NCBI GenBank assembly: GCA_900754695.1
Contig: CAAEDU010000047.1
Span: 1-38,081 of the forward strand
DNA: 38,081 bases
Source: Clostridia bacterium
GTDB lineage: Bacteria > Bacillota > Clostridia > Christensenellales > CAG-917
Reading direction: 5' to 3'
Both the position numbers and the translations under genes were made by a program. Positions 24,601 through 32,364 of the stretch are shown piece after piece (within the stretch, counting starts at the first letter, position 1; every line of letters starts with the position of its first letter). The notes below the pieces were generated by a model. The model saw nothing but the letters and a program-made list of their open reading frames with translations, was not told the origin of the DNA and did not search any database.

Positions 24601-26170
24601 CCGGGTTCCAGTTGTCGTCATAGCTGTAATTGCCCTCATACACCCAGCCGTCGGGACGGGAAGTCGCCTCGGCGTATATCGTGAGCGAAGAACAATCCTT
24701 AAAAGCGTCATCGGCTATGCTCGTGACGCTGATGGGGATGTTGATGGCGGCAAGAGCGCTGCAACCGCTGAATGCGCTCCTGCCTATGCTCGTCAGTTCA
24801 TCGGACAGCTCGACAGAAGTGAGCGCCGAACAGTCATAAAACGCCCTCGCGCCGATGCTCGTCACTCCGCCAGACATCGTGACCGAAGCCAAGCTGCTGC
24901 AGCCGTAGAAAGCCGAATCGCCTATGCTCTTGACGCCGCTCGGGATGGTGATGGATCTGAGCGAAGAGCAATTTCTGAAAGCGTCGGCAGCAATTTCGGT
25001 GAGTGTGCTCGGCAACGAGACGGAAGATATGGCAGCAGGATCCGCAAAGACGCTATCGTCACCGTATCCGATCGAGACGACGGGCATCCCGTTGACTCTG
25101 GACGGGATGGAAATGTTGCCCGTAAGGTCAACATGCGCGACGCCGAGCCCCGTCCCCGTGGGTGTGCTCACTTCGTAATATGCAATGCCGTTGCTGACCG
25201 TGTTATATCCCCACACAACGGGACGGTCGTCCGGGTTCCACCTGTCGTCATTGCTGTAACTGCCCTCATGCACCCAGTCGTTTGGACGGGAAGCCGCCTC
25301 GGCGTATATCGTGAGCGAAGAGCACTCGTTAAAAGCGTTGCTACCTATGCTCGCGACACTGAGAGGGATGACGATGGAGGAAAGAGCTCGGCATCTGCTG
25401 AACGCGCCACTACCTATACTTGTCACGCTGTTAGGAATGGTGATGGATGTCAAGCCGCTGCAACCGTTGAAAGCACCGTTCCCTATGCTCGTCACGCTGT
25501 TCGGGATGGTGATAGAAGTCAAACCTGCGCAACCGCAGAAAGTCTCACCTTCTATGCTCTTGATGCCGCTCGGTATGGTTATGTTCTTCAACGCTGCACA
25601 CTCATGAAACGCGGTGCTCCCGATCGATGTCAACCCGGCGGGGAGCTCTATGTCGCTCAACCGATCGCAGTTGTAGAAGGCTTCTTGTTCTATCGACCTG
25701 ACCGTGTCCGGCATTTTCACCGTGACGAGAGATGTGCAATCACGGAATGCCGCCCTGCCGATCTTCGTCACTCCGTCGGGAATGGTGACGGAAGCAAGCC
25801 TTTTGCATCCGAGGAACACATAGTCGCCTATCTCGTGCAATGTATCCGGCAATGTGACAGATGTCACCTTGTCGGGCGCATCGAAAACGAATCCGGTGGA
25901 TAAGCTTTTGTAATAATATCTGTTTGCGTCATAATCGATGGCGGCGACGGAACGCACCGGCTTGCCGTCGATATATTCCGGGATGACCACCTTGCCCGTC
26001 TTGTCGATGCGGACGATCTGCACCCCGTCTTCGTAGTCATTGTAATAGAACCCGTCATGATAGCCGTCATATTCCGCGTGCGTGGCAAGACCTGCGGTGA
26101 CCGCCATCAGAATGAGCGCCACCACCGCAAGAGTGAGGATCATGCCTAAAAAGCTCTTTTTAACTCTCAT
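18623..26170 (-). CDS. Giant exported LRR_5 (BspA-like) surface protein
   Basis: About 2515 residues. The start is the ATG at 26170 behind GGGAGG. The basic N-terminus and hydrophobic segment (LTLAVVALILMAVTAGLATHA) form a signal peptide or anchor; cleavage after THA is possible. The rest is several dozen 23-residue LRR_5 repeats (VTSIGSYAFSGCSSLTSVTIP type). Recurring inserts interrupt them: eight AAWCxIxF...NPLYYAHDLYL modules, three WNPxxxPVVWG modules and two HSAGNCLI modules. The C-terminus ends in the common LRR_5 tail (GTMAEWNEV, then VKCSDGDV). No sortase motif or surface-layer domain is seen. LRR_5 proteins bind host proteins or carbohydrates at the surface; here it would be the outward-facing part of the cluster. 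Confidence 0.9.
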   Translation of the reverse strand: MRVKKSFLGMILTLAVVALILMAVTAGLATHAEYDGYHDGFYYNDYEDGVQIVRIDKTGKVVIPEYIDGKPVRSVAAIDYDANRYYYKSLSTGFVFDAPDKVTSVTLPDTLHEIGDYVFLGCKRLASVTIPDGVTKIGRAAFRDCTSLVTVKMPDTVRSIEQEAFYNCDRLSDIELPAGLTSIGSTAFHECAALKNITIPSGIKSIEGETFCGCAGLTSITIPNSVTSIGNGAFNGCSGLTSITIPNSVTSIGSGAFSRCRALSSIVIPLSVASIGSNAFNECSSLTIYAEAASRPNDWVHEGSYSNDDRWNPDDRPVVWGYNTVSNGIAYYEVSTPTGTGLGVAHVDLTGNISIPSRVNGMPVVSIGYGDDSVFADPAAISSVSLPSTLTEIAADAFRNCSSLRSITIPSGVKSIGDSAFYGCSSLASVTMSGGVTSIGARAFYDCSALTSVELSDELTSIGRSAFSGCSALAAINIPISVTSIADDAFKDCSSLTIYAEATSRPDGWVYEGNYSYDDNWNPDNRPVMWGQSYSGGLLYKKVDDGVEIVRCDYTGDVVIPSTIEGEPVVALSPTSASVFESPSQVTSVTLPASLKRASEGVFYGCTELDSVTMPVVGGEVSRFVDLFRLYSVNVPQGLTVEVIGASPIPDATSASEGYFTGSGIKEVSIAGSVGAIGSHAFSGCTSLSTLTLQSGVTSIGTSAFEGCTSLASLTVPSGVTSMRNNAFKGCTGLSGVRITSIAAWCGIDFESELANPLTEVHKLYNYGRLVTDLTIPSSVRSIGAYAFAGCTPLTSVTIPDTVTSIAPTAFLGCSAIEKATMPVALMSAVPKEALRTVVLTSGIALADNAFDGYDALVSVTLPGTMTSIGSSVFAGCTSLEEIILPATLATIGSRAFEDCTGLASVAIPDSVTSIGQYVFSGCPAAIVWGDAPSLTSIGGYVFAEYAGTAIAVPHGVRSIAGYAFNNCAALTSVTIPDSVTAIGQYAFSGCPEISSLVVDDANLIYHSAGNCIIETAEKELAFGCKTSIIPSDGSVTAIGSHAFDGCSGLTSINIPNGITSIKTYAFRNCSDLISIALPGSIVSIGAYAFDDCVGLTQVSTDGLAAWCGISFGNATANPLYYAHDLYIDGEKLIELVIPDGATSIKGYIFYNCTSLTSVTIPDSVTNIGSSAFSGCTAIQKAEMPSHVIDDIPKSSLNTVVITSGDSIGKNAFYNCTSLTSVSLPDSIKSIGGGAFKGCSSLQSLVMPETVANIGEGVLSGCRSLISVTIPFVGETIDDSSLTGFGYLFGATHYSQNATYVPSSLREVIITAATQIGYRDFSGCSGLTSITIPSSVTEIGDYAFEKCSGLEEVHIGDVGVWCGIDFGEEDTTNPLYYANELYLNDKLITDLVIPTGVKRIESRAFNNCSELISVTMPGSVKDIGENAFSNCNNLSAVYIADISAWCNIKFWNEKANPLYYAHDLYLGDELVKEIVVASDLNPFALYNCSSLISVEIQSGVDIIGKDAFYGCVGLQELRIADIAKWCCMTFDSAETNPLYYAHNLYLDGGLVTDLVIPVGVASISDHAFNGCTSLRSVTLHAGVTDIGSDAFSMCSALTAVYIADLTALCGIDFENEEANPLYYAHNLYLGEEKLTELVLPEGVVSIGDYAFTGCSSLTLAIISESVTAVGDHAFAGCTSLTVHAGPISIPSGWSATWNPAECPVVWGRGYADGFVYDKSSSGVTIIQSSLTGEVVIPDSFYNTPVVSIRPSGALFTAPAEVTSIIMPDSITYIKYGSLNGCGALESIVLPFVGYMFDSTSKSSSRLFGYIFGDSAYSGGVKIEQEYTDELTASYYIPAALRSVTVLGGNIGYGAFYNCTTITSITIGNVESIQLNAFYGCDNLSEVHMLDIAAWCEIKFEYSVSNPLYYAHDLYYDGKQVTELIIPDGVTSITNCAFYGCNGLISVTIPDGVTSIGSSAFNGCSGLTSVTIPDSVMSIGSSAFSGCSNLTEVHITDLAAWCGIEFGGSSANPLSFAHALYLNRELVTDLIIPAGVEFLGDYVFAGCSGLTSVFVPDEVTSIGEGAFKGCDALETMTLPFIGASRDAEYYNAVFGYIFGYETYDTWDSTTNTSSDSFINTKLGEVDDAIWQYTCRNYSHNKRYGRRSYYYFIPLSLRKVVITDAYYVSTAAFNGCSMLSEITLNHGIAEIYDYAFYNCVNLTTVNIPAGVTAIGDHAFSGCNALPSIELPSSIINIGDNVFDYCESLGTITVDEGSLNYHSAGNCLIKTSDKILLAGGNTAVIPSDGSVTSIAAYAFSGRSGLVSVTIPSGVEKIGEYAFVDCGALVSIMLPDSVTSLGSGLLSGCGNLETITLPFIGNKAGITSGSEYQYPLGYIFGKDYYAGGVRTEQTYKFGSSTTTQTYYIPKSLRSVTVMGGEILQGAFYNCSMLTTVTIPDGVTSISASAFLGCSSLTSVTIPESVTSIGRVAFYNCKNLSEVSFKGTMAEWNEVSKGVNWNSSCPFAVVKCSDGDVAVR

Positions 26171-26227
26171 ACATTGCCTCCCGCCGCCGATGTCATCCTC
26201 GGCGACGCCACACACATCTCCGCACAC

Positions 26228-27691
26228 TCAAACATATACCCTACCATCCGAACATTGCACATATTGAAGATCCCAATATTCCCATGCATACCCTTTCCTG
26301 ATAGCATCCCATTCGGTCATCGTGCCCTCAAAAATAATGAATGTTAGATTATCACAATCAGCAAAAGCATCCCCTCCTATGCGCGTCACGCTGTTGGGTA
26401 TCGTGACGCTGATGAGAGAATCATAGTCCTCAAAAGCATAATCCCCTATATTTGTCACACCATTCGGGATCGTAAGTTCAGTGACAAGTTCGCCGTTAAG
26501 ATATAGCGCCCCCCCATTACTCAACGGATTGGCATAATAGCCGCCAAAATCTATCTCTGCCCACTTTCCGATATCCGTGATGTTGACAGCCTCGAGAGAG
26601 TCGCAATCCGCAAAGGCGTACTCCCTTATGCTCGTCACGCTGTCCGGGATAGTAATCGAGGTGAGAGAGTCGCAATATGCGAAGGCATGATCTCCTATGC
26701 TCGTCACACCGTTCCCGATGGTGACGGAGGTGAGAGAGTCGCAATTATAGAAGGCGTCGCTCCCTATGCTCGTCACGCTGTCCGGGATAGTAATCGAGGT
26801 TAGAGAGTCGCAATATGCGAAGGCATGATCTCCTATGCTCGTTACACTATTGGGGATAGTAAGACTTGTGCCATCATATCTGTAGAAGGCCTGACTTCCG
26901 ATTTCCTTAATTTGCGGTCTTCCACCCCAGCTTATCTTGAATGCACAGCCGTTGAAAGCGCTCTCTCCTATTTTTGTCACGCTATCGGGGATAATGACAG
27001 AAGTCATGCCTTTACAACCAATGAAAGCATCCTCGCCGATGTCCGTCACACCATCTGTAATGGTAATTGATTCTATAAAATAACAATCGCTGAAGGCTCC
27101 TGCCGGGATACTTTCCCCGGTCACAGTCACATGGCTGAGTGACACAGGTATATAATAGTCAAAATACTCTCTTGACTGATCATCATCATAACCATAAGGT
27201 TGCCTGGAAGACGATGCATGGGCGAAGAGTTCCCTGCCAAAAACATAGCCAAGCGGATAACCGATGAGCGGCAATGTCATGGTCTCAAGCGCACTGCAGC
27301 CCGAAAAAGCGCCTTCGCCTACGCTCAACACGTTGTCCGGAATGGTGACGGAGGTCAGAGAGGAGCAGCCATTGAAGGCGTAGCTCCCTATCTCGCGCAA
27401 TGTGGAAGGCAACGTCAACGAAGTGACGGCGTCGGCGTTTTTGAACACGTCAACATCGGCTCGCGCAACGGAACGGACGGGCTTGCCGTCGAGGTAATTT
27501 GGGATGACGACATCACCTTCGAGCTCGCAGCATACGATGCGGACTCCGTCTTCGTAGTCCTGATAATAAAACCCGTCCTGCACATCGTCATATCCGGCGT
27601 GCGTGGCAAGACCTGCGGTGACCGCCATCAAAATGAGCGCCACGGCTGCAAGGATGAGGTTTATTCCGAAAAAGCCCTTCTTCGACCTCAT
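26228..27691 (-). CDS. Smaller exported LRR_5 surface protein
   Basis: 487 residues, paralogue of the next gene. Both share the N-terminal segment LATHA.YD then DGFYY.DYEDGV, VVIP.Y.DGKPVRSVA, the LRR_5 repeats, one NPL...ALYLNGELVTELTIP insert, and the C-terminal GTMTEW...VQCSDG tail. The signal segment is ILAAVALILMAVTAGLATHA. The ATG overlaps the stop of the upstream membrane-protein gene by 4 bases (ATGA), so it is translated from the same mRNA. The giant gene follows 57 bp later, indicating duplication and growth by repeat gain. Confidence 0.9.
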   Translation of the reverse strand: MRSKKGFFGINLILAAVALILMAVTAGLATHAGYDDVQDGFYYQDYEDGVRIVCCELEGDVVIPNYLDGKPVRSVARADVDVFKNADAVTSLTLPSTLREIGSYAFNGCSSLTSVTIPDNVLSVGEGAFSGCSALETMTLPLIGYPLGYVFGRELFAHASSSRQPYGYDDDQSREYFDYYIPVSLSHVTVTGESIPAGAFSDCYFIESITITDGVTDIGEDAFIGCKGMTSVIIPDSVTKIGESAFNGCAFKISWGGRPQIKEIGSQAFYRYDGTSLTIPNSVTSIGDHAFAYCDSLTSITIPDSVTSIGSDAFYNCDSLTSVTIGNGVTSIGDHAFAYCDSLTSITIPDSVTSIREYAFADCDSLEAVNITDIGKWAEIDFGGYYANPLSNGGALYLNGELVTELTIPNGVTNIGDYAFEDYDSLISVTIPNSVTRIGGDAFADCDNLTFIIFEGTMTEWDAIRKGYAWEYWDLQYVQCSDGRVYV

Positions 27692-28524
27692 TCCTTCGCA
27701 TCGCCTCCCAAGTATCCTAATTTACTGCGCACCATGCCGATGACAATGAAGACACTCGCCGCAAAGCAGATGACGGCAACGGCAAAGAGCGCTGCGACCC
27801 AAGGTGCCGTGTACGGCATAAACTCACCCTCGATGCCCCACACTACGATGGCGGCGAGCATGAAAACGCACCCGACCGCCAAAGCCGCCAGGCTCCAAAC
27901 TTGCAAAGCACGGGCTTTGCGCAACAATTTTCTCTTTTCTTCTTCGAGCGCGGCTTGGCGCGCGGCTTCTTCACGGCGGCGCGCCTCCTCTGCGATGCGT
28001 TCCGCCTCGCGCTGTTTTTCCGCTGCTATCCGCGCCGCCTCTGCTGCCAAACGAGCCGCTTCGACCTCTTTGTCGTGCGCAACGGCGGCGGCATTTGCCC
28101 TGCTCAATGCGATCGCGCAGCCCATTGCGTCACTGTTTATGCTGTATGCCTTGATGACATCTCTATACTCGGGCATATTGTCCGCGAACTCTGTGCAATG
28201 CAAAAACTCATCATAGGTGCGGCATTTCAATTTGGCGAAAAGCAGCAGCAATGTCGCCTCCGCCGAACGCTTTCCGTCGTCATCCTGAGCCAACACCATG
28301 CGAGCATAATTTTCTGCGTTTGCAAAATCACCTGAAGCCAAACACAAGGTTGAGTAGTCCAAAACCCTTGCATAAAGTTCCTTATCCGCAGATTCAGGAA
28401 AATATTGCAGCAGTTTTACAAAGACCGCTCCGCTTTCTGCGATGACATCGGGAGCGATGGGGCTTTCAAGAAGCGGGGATGGCAAAAATTCACGAATATC
28501 ACGTTCTGTTCCCTTGTTGTCCAT
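27688..28524 (-). CDS. Helical/coiled-coil protein with two C-terminal transmembrane segments
   Basis: 278 residues, family not recognised. An N-terminal helical repeat region (about 45-115) contains GDFANAENYARMVLAQDD, resembling the TPR-like modules in the TIR protein encoded just upstream. A charged Ala/Glu/Arg coiled coil (about 145-205) follows, then two transmembrane segments (about 209-231 and 240-265) with short ends, so both termini are probably cytoplasmic. It is a good candidate for tethering the cytosolic proteins of this cluster to the membrane that also carries the LRR proteins (inference). GAGGAGGG precedes the ATG; the stop overlaps the next ATG. Confidence 0.8.
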   Translation of the reverse strand: MDNKGTERDIREFLPSPLLESPIAPDVIAESGAVFVKLLQYFPESADKELYARVLDYSTLCLASGDFANAENYARMVLAQDDDGKRSAEATLLLLFAKLKCRTYDEFLHCTEFADNMPEYRDVIKAYSINSDAMGCAIALSRANAAAVAHDKEVEAARLAAEAARIAAEKQREAERIAEEARRREEAARQAALEEEKRKLLRKARALQVWSLAALAVGCVFMLAAIVVWGIEGEFMPYTAPWVAALFAVAVICFAASVFIVIGMVRSKLGYLGGDAKE

Positions 28525-28533
28525 ATGCCCTCC

Positions 28534-30945
28534 TCAATCGCCTTGCGCGCCCGCCTGCGCGCGCATGTACATTAAACATAAGTCGCTCATCTGCGAGACA
28601 AATTTTGCCTGCTCCGCTTCCGACGAGCTGGTTTGCAGGATCTTTTCAAACGCCTCTTTATCCCAGCCGCTCCAATCGATGTCACGGATGCGGACATCGT
28701 CGCCGGAACCCGTCCAATTCATACGGACGCACAGCGATCCTTTCAGCGCCCTGTTGCACCCCGCATCGAGCGCGAGCGCGCTGTCATACATCGCCTTCGC
28801 TTCCGGAAAATGCCCGTTCGAGAGCTCGACATCCGCATAATCGCAACGGCACTTGACATGGAAGTCCGTGCTGCGGTCCGGATGGACGGCAAGGACGCTT
28901 TCGAAAAACGATCTGCTGCTCACCATTGCCATATTGGCAAAGTACGGCACATGCTCGCGGATGAATTTGTCGCGATCCGTGAAATCATACCGCACGATGA
29001 AGGAGAAATATCGCTCCGCCACTCCGAAAGATGAGTATGCCTTCAAAAAGTCCTTTTCCCATTTGCACAGCAATTTAAGGACGCTTTCCGCATCCGCCTT
29101 GGAAACGAGTTCAAGCCCGCTCTCCAACGGAGACAGATCGAGTTCACGGATTTTAGAAAGCTCGGAGGGCGCCGCTTCGTTCGCGATGCAAAAGTCATTG
29201 ATCAAAGTTTCGCGATCCTGTCCGTTAAGGTCCTTCAATTGCGTGTTGTACCGCTCAGCCAAAGAAAAATAGCAATAGTGCAGGCTATCCCTTACAATAA
29301 CGAGCAACAAGGCCGCCCGCTCGGCGGCATCGGCGATATGGCTGACCAAGAAGTCCAGCGCATCCGTCTGTTCGTGTTCCACCAACCGCTCGGACTTTAT
29401 GCACAACAATTTGCGGATGCGCTCTACATTTTCGGAGGCATAATCGCCGCAAAGCAGATAGAGCTTTGAGACCGTTTCGGCATCTCTAGCGGAAAACTCG
29501 CTTGCGGACAGCAACTGCTCTATCCTTGTATAGACAAAAGAAAGCAGCCTTTCCGCCGTCTGCTTGTCAACGGCATATTCGATGGCATTCTGCAGGATGT
29601 CGATATTTTCCACTATCGCCCCTTTTGACGCACCGATGTCGCCGTTGCCCTTTATCAGGTCATAAAGAGCGGCATCTCTCAGCCTAAGGCACAGTTCCGC
29701 AAGCCACACGTCACCGTTCTTTTCGTCCTCACGCAGACACACATCAAGGAAGTCGCGCGCCATGTCAAAAAAACTTTGCCTGAGACAAGCCAATGCCGCG
29801 CCAAAATCATCACTTTGCTTGCTCTTTCGGAGACGAGCGCCTTTGCCCACCTCACGCATATTGACGGAAAGACGTGTGCCGCCTGCTTTTTTGCTGGCGA
29901 CCGCGCTTCCGAGCTCGACAGTCCCGATGCTCTCACCCACCGTCTCATTCCTGCGCGCGGTCTTTTCTATGGTGATGCTGGTGCGTTCCAACACAGGCGG
30001 GCGACGCACTTGCCTGACGGCATCCAAAACATCTTCTATTACATTGATGAGGGTGTTGTAACTCGGACGTTTACTGTAGTCGAGGGCTTGTATATCGCGA
30101 AGCCCCAGCGGTAGTTCCTTAGGGTTGAAACCCTTGTAAAGGACGATGAGAGAGCCTTGCAATTTCCTTTTTTTGTCCATCGCACGGCGGTACCTCATCC
30201 ACTCGTTCTGCACCCATGTCTCGGTGAAATACTCTTTTTTGCTGCCGTAAACGATGAGGACTTGCGCTTTGTCCAAAGCATTATAAATGTACGGTTCGTA
30301 TTTCTCGCCGCCCTGCAACGATTCGGGGCTGAAAAACACCTTATAGCCCTTTTTGAGCAGGTCGAAATATAACTCGCGCATCTCCGCCTTGTCTTCCGTG
30401 TCCGCGCCGCCGTCTTCGGACGATTTATGACAAATGAAAATGTCATAATCGATATTCTTCGTCTTTTCATACCATTCGCGCGCGACATCCGCGATGTAAG
30501 CGGCGATCTTGATATAGTTTTCCCTGAGCTCGGGCGTCTCGGCAAGTCGGATCGCTTTCTTGTACTCATCGGTGCCGCGCAGATCGTTGTATTCGCTTTT
30601 GTAACACGACGGGACGGCACGCCCGTCGGCATCGTGCTCGAGCTTTATGCCGAACTTTGCGCGCACCAACCCCCAATAACCAGCGCTCCAGTCGGGATAA
30701 TCCCTGATGAGAAGCTCAAATTGACTCTCCGCCTCGTCAAAATCCGGAGAATTTTTGCTCAGATTTCTTTCCGCGGCAGAGAATGCCTCCTGCTTCCTGA
30801 AATACGCATCCTGCTCCGCCAAAGACGGACTTTCTTGGACTTGGTACTCCGTGTCGCAGCATTTGCACTTCAGATAAGTACCGTAGTCTCTGAGATTGCC
30901 ACCGCAAACCTGACATATGCTCGGTTTAAGCTTTTCCGTTCCCAT
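28534..30945 (-). CDS. Zinc-ribbon/TIR-domain protein with long helical C-terminus
   Basis: 803 residues, cytosolic. A zinc ribbon (Cys11-x2-Cys14 and Cys27-x2-Cys30) is followed by a helical TPR-like stretch (45-155) and a TIR domain (about 166-290: YDIFICHKSSED, then GYKVFFSPESLQGGEKYE, IVYGS). Glu217 in GGEKYEPYIYNAL aligns with the catalytic Glu642 of SARM1 (KFEDKLIQSV), so NAD cleavage is plausible. About 500 residues of helical repeats follow, including FDMARDFLDVCLREDEKNG, similar to the next gene product. TIR proteins in bacteria mostly serve antiphage defence by depleting NAD or making signal nucleotides; here the context instead links it to membrane-remodelling genes. Starts 11 bases after the AAA stop. 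Confidence 0.9.
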   Translation of the reverse strand: MGTEKLKPSICQVCGGNLRDYGTYLKCKCCDTEYQVQESPSLAEQDAYFRKQEAFSAAERNLSKNSPDFDEAESQFELLIRDYPDWSAGYWGLVRAKFGIKLEHDADGRAVPSCYKSEYNDLRGTDEYKKAIRLAETPELRENYIKIAAYIADVAREWYEKTKNIDYDIFICHKSSEDGGADTEDKAEMRELYFDLLKKGYKVFFSPESLQGGEKYEPYIYNALDKAQVLIVYGSKKEYFTETWVQNEWMRYRRAMDKKRKLQGSLIVLYKGFNPKELPLGLRDIQALDYSKRPSYNTLINVIEDVLDAVRQVRRPPVLERTSITIEKTARRNETVGESIGTVELGSAVASKKAGGTRLSVNMREVGKGARLRKSKQSDDFGAALACLRQSFFDMARDFLDVCLREDEKNGDVWLAELCLRLRDAALYDLIKGNGDIGASKGAIVENIDILQNAIEYAVDKQTAERLLSFVYTRIEQLLSASEFSARDAETVSKLYLLCGDYASENVERIRKLLCIKSERLVEHEQTDALDFLVSHIADAAERAALLLVIVRDSLHYCYFSLAERYNTQLKDLNGQDRETLINDFCIANEAAPSELSKIRELDLSPLESGLELVSKADAESVLKLLCKWEKDFLKAYSSFGVAERYFSFIVRYDFTDRDKFIREHVPYFANMAMVSSRSFFESVLAVHPDRSTDFHVKCRCDYADVELSNGHFPEAKAMYDSALALDAGCNRALKGSLCVRMNWTGSGDDVRIRDIDWSGWDKEAFEKILQTSSSEAEQAKFVSQMSDLCLMYMRAQAGAQGD

Positions 30946-30956
30946 TGTCTACTCTC

Positions 30957-32363
30957 TCAACCGTTTTCTTCCTGCCACTGTTCAAGGCGTTGCAGATCCT
31001 TGCTCTGGACGGAACTGGTGATCTTTTCTAGCGCCATATCGAAATCGTACTGCACGATCTCCTTGATGCCCGTCTTTACGCTGCGCAATGCGGAGAGTTC
31101 CTGCACCTCGTCCGTGAGATTGGTCATGTCCGCACCGTTGAAACCTTCCGTCCTCTCGACTATATCGTCGATGTCGATGTCGTGCACTCTGACCTTGCCG
31201 GAGCTCTGGATCTTGTTGAGTCTGTTCTCGATCATATACCGCCTCGCTTCCTCATCCGGAAGACCGACGTAAATGCGCGTGCCGAAACGCCCGGGACGCA
31301 CGAAAGCGGGATCGATGTCCCACGGCTTATTGGTCGCAGCGATGAGGAAGAGGATGTGATCGTTCTGCTCTCCGTATGCTTCCATACCCTGGATCTGTCT
31401 TAAGAGCTCGGAACGCAATTGCCGCGCACCCTGGGCCTGCGTCGTGACGGGACAGATGGACTCCATCTCGTCGAAAAAGATCACGGAACACGGAAAACTC
31501 CTTGCCTCTTTGAACAGCGCAACCACCGCTTTTTCGGAGTTGCCGATCCCGCCGAGGACAAGATCGGACGGACCCACGGTGCAGAATTTTGCACCAATCT
31601 CGTGCGCGATCGCGGCGGCGACCATGGTTTTGCCCGTCCCCGGAGGTCCGTAAAGCAACACCCCGCCGCCGTTCTTTTTGACATATCCTTCATAAAGATG
31701 CGGGTTCATGAGAGGCAGCAACACCTTGCGCATGACCACCTCTTTGACGTCGTCCAATCCCGCAACATCGCTAAACGAGATCTTCGGCAACTCATCCCAC
31801 GCGAATTTATAGCCTTTGAGCGCTCCTGCCGAAGACGGTTGAGGCGCCGGACGCTTCCAGCTCGCCGAGGCTTCCCTCAACAATCTTTCGGCATCCTCAA
31901 GCCCGACGGGTTTTGAGGGACGTTGCGGCTCGGGAGACGGGGCGATATCGTCCTCTTCCTCGTCCTCATCCTCGTCTCCATCATCATCTTCTTCGTCCTC
32001 GTCGTCGACATCGTCATCGTCGATCTCATCATCGTCTTCAACATCGACTTCTGCGGGATGAGGCATCGCGAACACGGTCGGAAATGTCGCAGCGGGCTGT
32101 GGCAGCGCCTTCCCCATGAGCATGCGATATGCCGCATCGGCGCTTCCGCTCTCTCGGAGCACGCGGGCAGCGGAAAGCAACAATCGTGCTTTACGCTCGC
32201 ACTCTACTCGTTTGGAAATATCCGCTCTGCCTATCTCAACCAGACATTCCGCGGCATCGAGCAAAAGCCGCGCGACTTGTGCGGCGGCTTTCCCTTGCTC
32301 CATACCTTCGATCGCCTGCGAATATTTATTGTTGCAGAGGTTTCTCAGTTCCTGTACGGTCAT
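30957..32363 (-). CDS. Vps4-like AAA ATPase with MIT-like domain and acidic linker
   Basis: 468 residues. N-terminal three-helix bundle (about 5-75) with MIT-like pattern, then a polyacidic linker (106-139, almost all Asp/Glu), a Pro-rich segment, and one AAA module: Walker A GPPGTGKT (239-246), Walker B VIFFDE (294-299), sensor 1 Asn345 in AATNKPWDID, arginine fingers Arg356 and Arg359 in RPGRFG. SDLV..GIGNSEK and LLRQIQGM correspond to SDLVSKWLGESEK and FLVQMQGV of Vps4. A C-terminal helix (about 450-468) follows, as in Vps4. The ATG lies one base after the stop of the ESCRT-III-like gene, so ATPase and presumed substrate are made together. Confidence 0.88.
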   Translation of the reverse strand: MTVQELRNLCNNKYSQAIEGMEQGKAAAQVARLLLDAAECLVEIGRADISKRVECERKARLLLSAARVLRESGSADAAYRMLMGKALPQPAATFPTVFAMPHPAEVDVEDDDEIDDDDVDDEDEEDDDGDEDEDEEEDDIAPSPEPQRPSKPVGLEDAERLLREASASWKRPAPQPSSAGALKGYKFAWDELPKISFSDVAGLDDVKEVVMRKVLLPLMNPHLYEGYVKKNGGGVLLYGPPGTGKTMVAAAIAHEIGAKFCTVGPSDLVLGGIGNSEKAVVALFKEARSFPCSVIFFDEMESICPVTTQAQGARQLRSELLRQIQGMEAYGEQNDHILFLIAATNKPWDIDPAFVRPGRFGTRIYVGLPDEEARRYMIENRLNKIQSSGKVRVHDIDIDDIVERTEGFNGADMTNLTDEVQELSALRSVKTGIKEIVQYDFDMALEKITSSVQSKDLQRLEQWQEENG

Positions 32364-32364
32364 A

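Noticed and set aside
24416..25903. Plus-strand open frame of 495 codons within the LRR gene
   Set aside because: Antisense of regular LRR_5 codons, which gives a repetitive Arg/Asp-rich pseudo-protein.
18623..27691. Regular short repeats resembling a CRISPR array
   Set aside because: Period of 69 bp codes for 23-residue LRR_5 units in one frame, with no constant repeat and unique spacers.
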